From Undivivens sp041652635 (GTDB lineage: Bacteria; Omnitrophota; Gorgyraeia; Gygaellales; Profunditerraquicolaceae), in the NCBI GenBank assembly GCA_041652635.1, contig JBAZGW010000082.1, positions 1 to 6,280 of the forward strand: DNA of 6,280 bases, written 5' to 3'. The position numbers and the translations under genes were made by a program. Under the pieces are notes generated by a model. It made no database searches, was not told the origin of the DNA, and saw only the letters and a program-made list of their open reading frames with translations. Of this stretch, positions 5,704 to 6,280 are shown piece by piece; the stretch's first letter is position 1, and each line of letters begins with the position of its first letter.

Positions 5704-5779
5704 GGGTTCTGGGTGCTGGGTTTTGGGTTCTGGGAAAAAAGACGAAACACGAGGGACGATGCGCGAGGCATCAAGGACA
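5704..5779 (+). repeat. Family C dispersed repeat, copy 2
   Basis: Tandem TTCTGGG/TGCTGGG/TTTTGGG words are followed by an A-rich stretch and GACGAAACACGAGGGACGA. The core 5725-5759 matches 1308-1342 at 32 of 35 positions without gaps. It has one more copy of the G-rich word than copy 1 and a more diverged right part. It lies 3 nt after the rdgB stop. Confidence 0.7.
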
Positions 5780-5825
5780 GTTAGCGAAAAAGAGTTGAAG
5801 ATTTTAAGCCTTGAGCAATAGACCA

Positions 5826-5884
5826 CCTGTCACTGGAGCGTCGGCGGATTTAAAAGAGTCCGCCACTAAAGCGTTGGCGAGACT
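5826..5884 (+). repeat. Two family B units upstream of the GIY-YIG gene
   Basis: Unit 5826-5846 fits the family B consensus at 18 of 21 positions. Unit 5859-5879 fits fully, and its flank AGACT (5880-5884) matches the linker seen in the 3433-3538 array. They lie in the opposite orientation to that array. The first unit shares 16 of 17 bases with the unit after the gene (5831-5847 against 6174-6190). Confidence 0.7.
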
Positions 5885-5909
5885 GAAAAGAGCCTATCGT
5901 GAATTGACA

Positions 5910-6149
5910 ATGTTTGTATATATTATTCAAAGTGCGAAAGACGGGAGCATCTACGTAGGTTCAACGCAGAACATTAAAGAAAGATTGTTGCATCATAATG
6001 CAGGATATAATCTGGCAACAAGGAACAAAGCACACTGGGAAGTTTTAAGATTAGAAGAATATCTTGATAGAGAGTTAGCTTTAAAGCGAGAGCGTTTTTT
6101 GAAGACGGCAAAAGGACGACGGGTAGTGAAGAATTTGTGTTCTTTGTAG
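5910..6149 (+). CDS. Small single-domain GIY-YIG nuclease-like protein
   Basis: The 79-residue protein has the domain core in the expected order: FVYIIQS at 2-8 (the GIY half, as VYI), IYVGST at 14-19 (the YIG half, as YVG), the catalytic-type Arg25 in NIKERLLHHN, and EEYLDRELALKRERFLKT at 49-66, with Glu55 a candidate metal-binding Glu. KGRRVVKNL at the end is typical of the compact URI/YhbQ-like subgroup found in many copies in some genomes. The cellular role of this subgroup is generally unknown, and no DNA-binding domain is attached. ATG 5910 is chosen because it starts directly at the domain. A longer frame from TTG 5811 would translate the family B repeats. No Shine-Dalgarno site is evident. 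Codon use is visibly more AT-rich than in neighbouring genes, which hints at separate origin. Family B repeats lie close on both sides. Confidence 0.85.
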   Translation: MFVYIIQSAKDGSIYVGSTQNIKERLLHHNAGYNLATRNKAHWEVLRLEEYLDRELALKRERFLKTAKGRRVVKNLCSL

Positions 6150-6154
6150 GATGA

Positions 6155-6221
6155 CTAACGGGGCGTGGCCCGCCATTGGAGCGTCGGCGGGCTGGCTAAC
6201 AAAAATCTAACGGGGCGTGGC
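6155..6221 (+). repeat. 15-nt direct repeat of the tRNA-Pro 5' edge
   Basis: CTAACGGGGCGTGGC occurs exactly at 6155-6169 and 6207-6221. The second copy is the 4 nt before plus the first 11 nt of the tRNA gene. After the first copy comes a family B unit, then GCTGGCTA, which resembles GCTTGGCTA in the tRNA D-loop. This suggests a partial tRNA 5' duplication interrupted by a repeat unit. Confidence 0.6.
6169..6189 (+). repeat. Family B unit downstream of the GIY-YIG gene
   Basis: A 21-nt unit, starting CCCGCCATTGG and ending GTCGGCG, differs from the consensus only at the T-to-C before GGCG. It sits between the GIY-YIG stop codon and tRNA-Pro, in the same orientation as the two units upstream of the gene. 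Confidence 0.7.
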
Positions 6222-6280
6222 TCAGCTTGGCTAGAGCGCCTGCTTTGGGAGCAGGAGGCCACAGGTTCAAATCCTGTCGC
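6211..6280 (+). tRNA. tRNA-Pro(UGG), 3' end cut by the window
   Basis: The 5' acceptor strand is CGGGGCG (6211-6217). The D stem GCTC/GAGC follows at 6220-6223 and 6234-6237. The anticodon stem is CCTGC/GCAGG (6239-6243 and 6251-6255) with the loop TTTGGGA, giving anticodon TGG at 6246-6248 and G37. The T arm is ACAGG-TTCAAAT-CCTGT (6261-6277). The window ends after CGC, the first three bases of the expected CGCCCCG 3' acceptor strand, so the discriminator base and CCA are not visible. UGG reads CCN proline codons. It is not a queuosine target. Confidence 0.95.

Noticed and set aside
5811..5909. Longer GIY-YIG protein from TTG 5811
   Set aside because: The extra 33 residues would be a translation of two repeat units, and the domain starts exactly at ATG 5910.
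5904..5909. TTGACA as a -35 box
   Set aside because: It directly abuts the GIY-YIG ATG and no suitable -10 follows at 16-18 nt, so the match is most likely chance.

Overview
The window reads as an ordinary, fairly compact bacterial chromosome segment of moderate GC, with every convincing gene on the + strand. It carries most of a queuosine-precursor pathway (queD-queC, then queE-queF), a two-subunit class I [4Fe-4S] fumarate hydratase, RNase PH with an RdgB/HAM1 nucleotide-sanitising pyrophosphatase, a small single-domain GIY-YIG protein, and the 5' part of a tRNA-Pro(UGG) cut by the window end. No phylum marker is present. The style (heterodimeric fumarase, small GIY-YIG protein, intergenic repeats of the TCATYCTGA..GAAGRATCT kind) would suit a little-studied phylum such as Omnitrophota, but that is only an impression.

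Layout. 1-84: leader. 85-1141: queD and queC, overlapping by 8 nt. 1142-1437: a gene-free, repeat-filled stretch. 1438-3361: queE, queF and the fumarase alpha gene, joined by 4-nt ATGA/GTGA stop-start overlaps. 3362-3771: 410 nt of stacked small palindromic repeats that separate the fumarase alpha gene from its beta gene (3772-4296). 4373-5700: rph-rdgB, again joined by a GTGA overlap. 5701-5909: more repeats. 5910-6149: the GIY-YIG gene. 6150-6210: another repeat unit and a 15-nt duplication of the tRNA 5' edge. 6211-6280: tRNA-Pro.

How the genes work together. QueD, QueE and QueC convert dihydroneopterin triphosphate (made by GTP cyclohydrolase, not in the window) to preQ0, and QueF reduces preQ0 to preQ1 for insertion into tRNAs with GUN anticodons. 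Tgt, QueA and QueG are not here. Fumarase is metabolically unrelated but translationally coupled to queF. RNase PH trims tRNA 3' ends, and RdgB removes non-canonical purine triphosphates.

The most unusual content is in the gaps. At least four families of short repeats occur. Family A is a hairpin of the TCATYCTGA..GAAGRATCT type, in inverted pairs. Family B is a 21-nt palindrome, core CCGCCAYTRRWGCRTTGGCG, with about eight copies, some in tandem with a period of 27-29 nt. Family C is a G-rich TTCTGGG plus ACGA-rich element, with two copies matching at 32 of 35 positions. Family D is a 19-nt element whose two inverted copies bracket the queC-queE gap, one of them encoding the QueC C-terminal tail. 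Family B units flank the AT-richer GIY-YIG gene closely, which raises the untested idea that a small nuclease is linked to spread of a REP-like repeat. The protein-coding genes themselves belong to known families.
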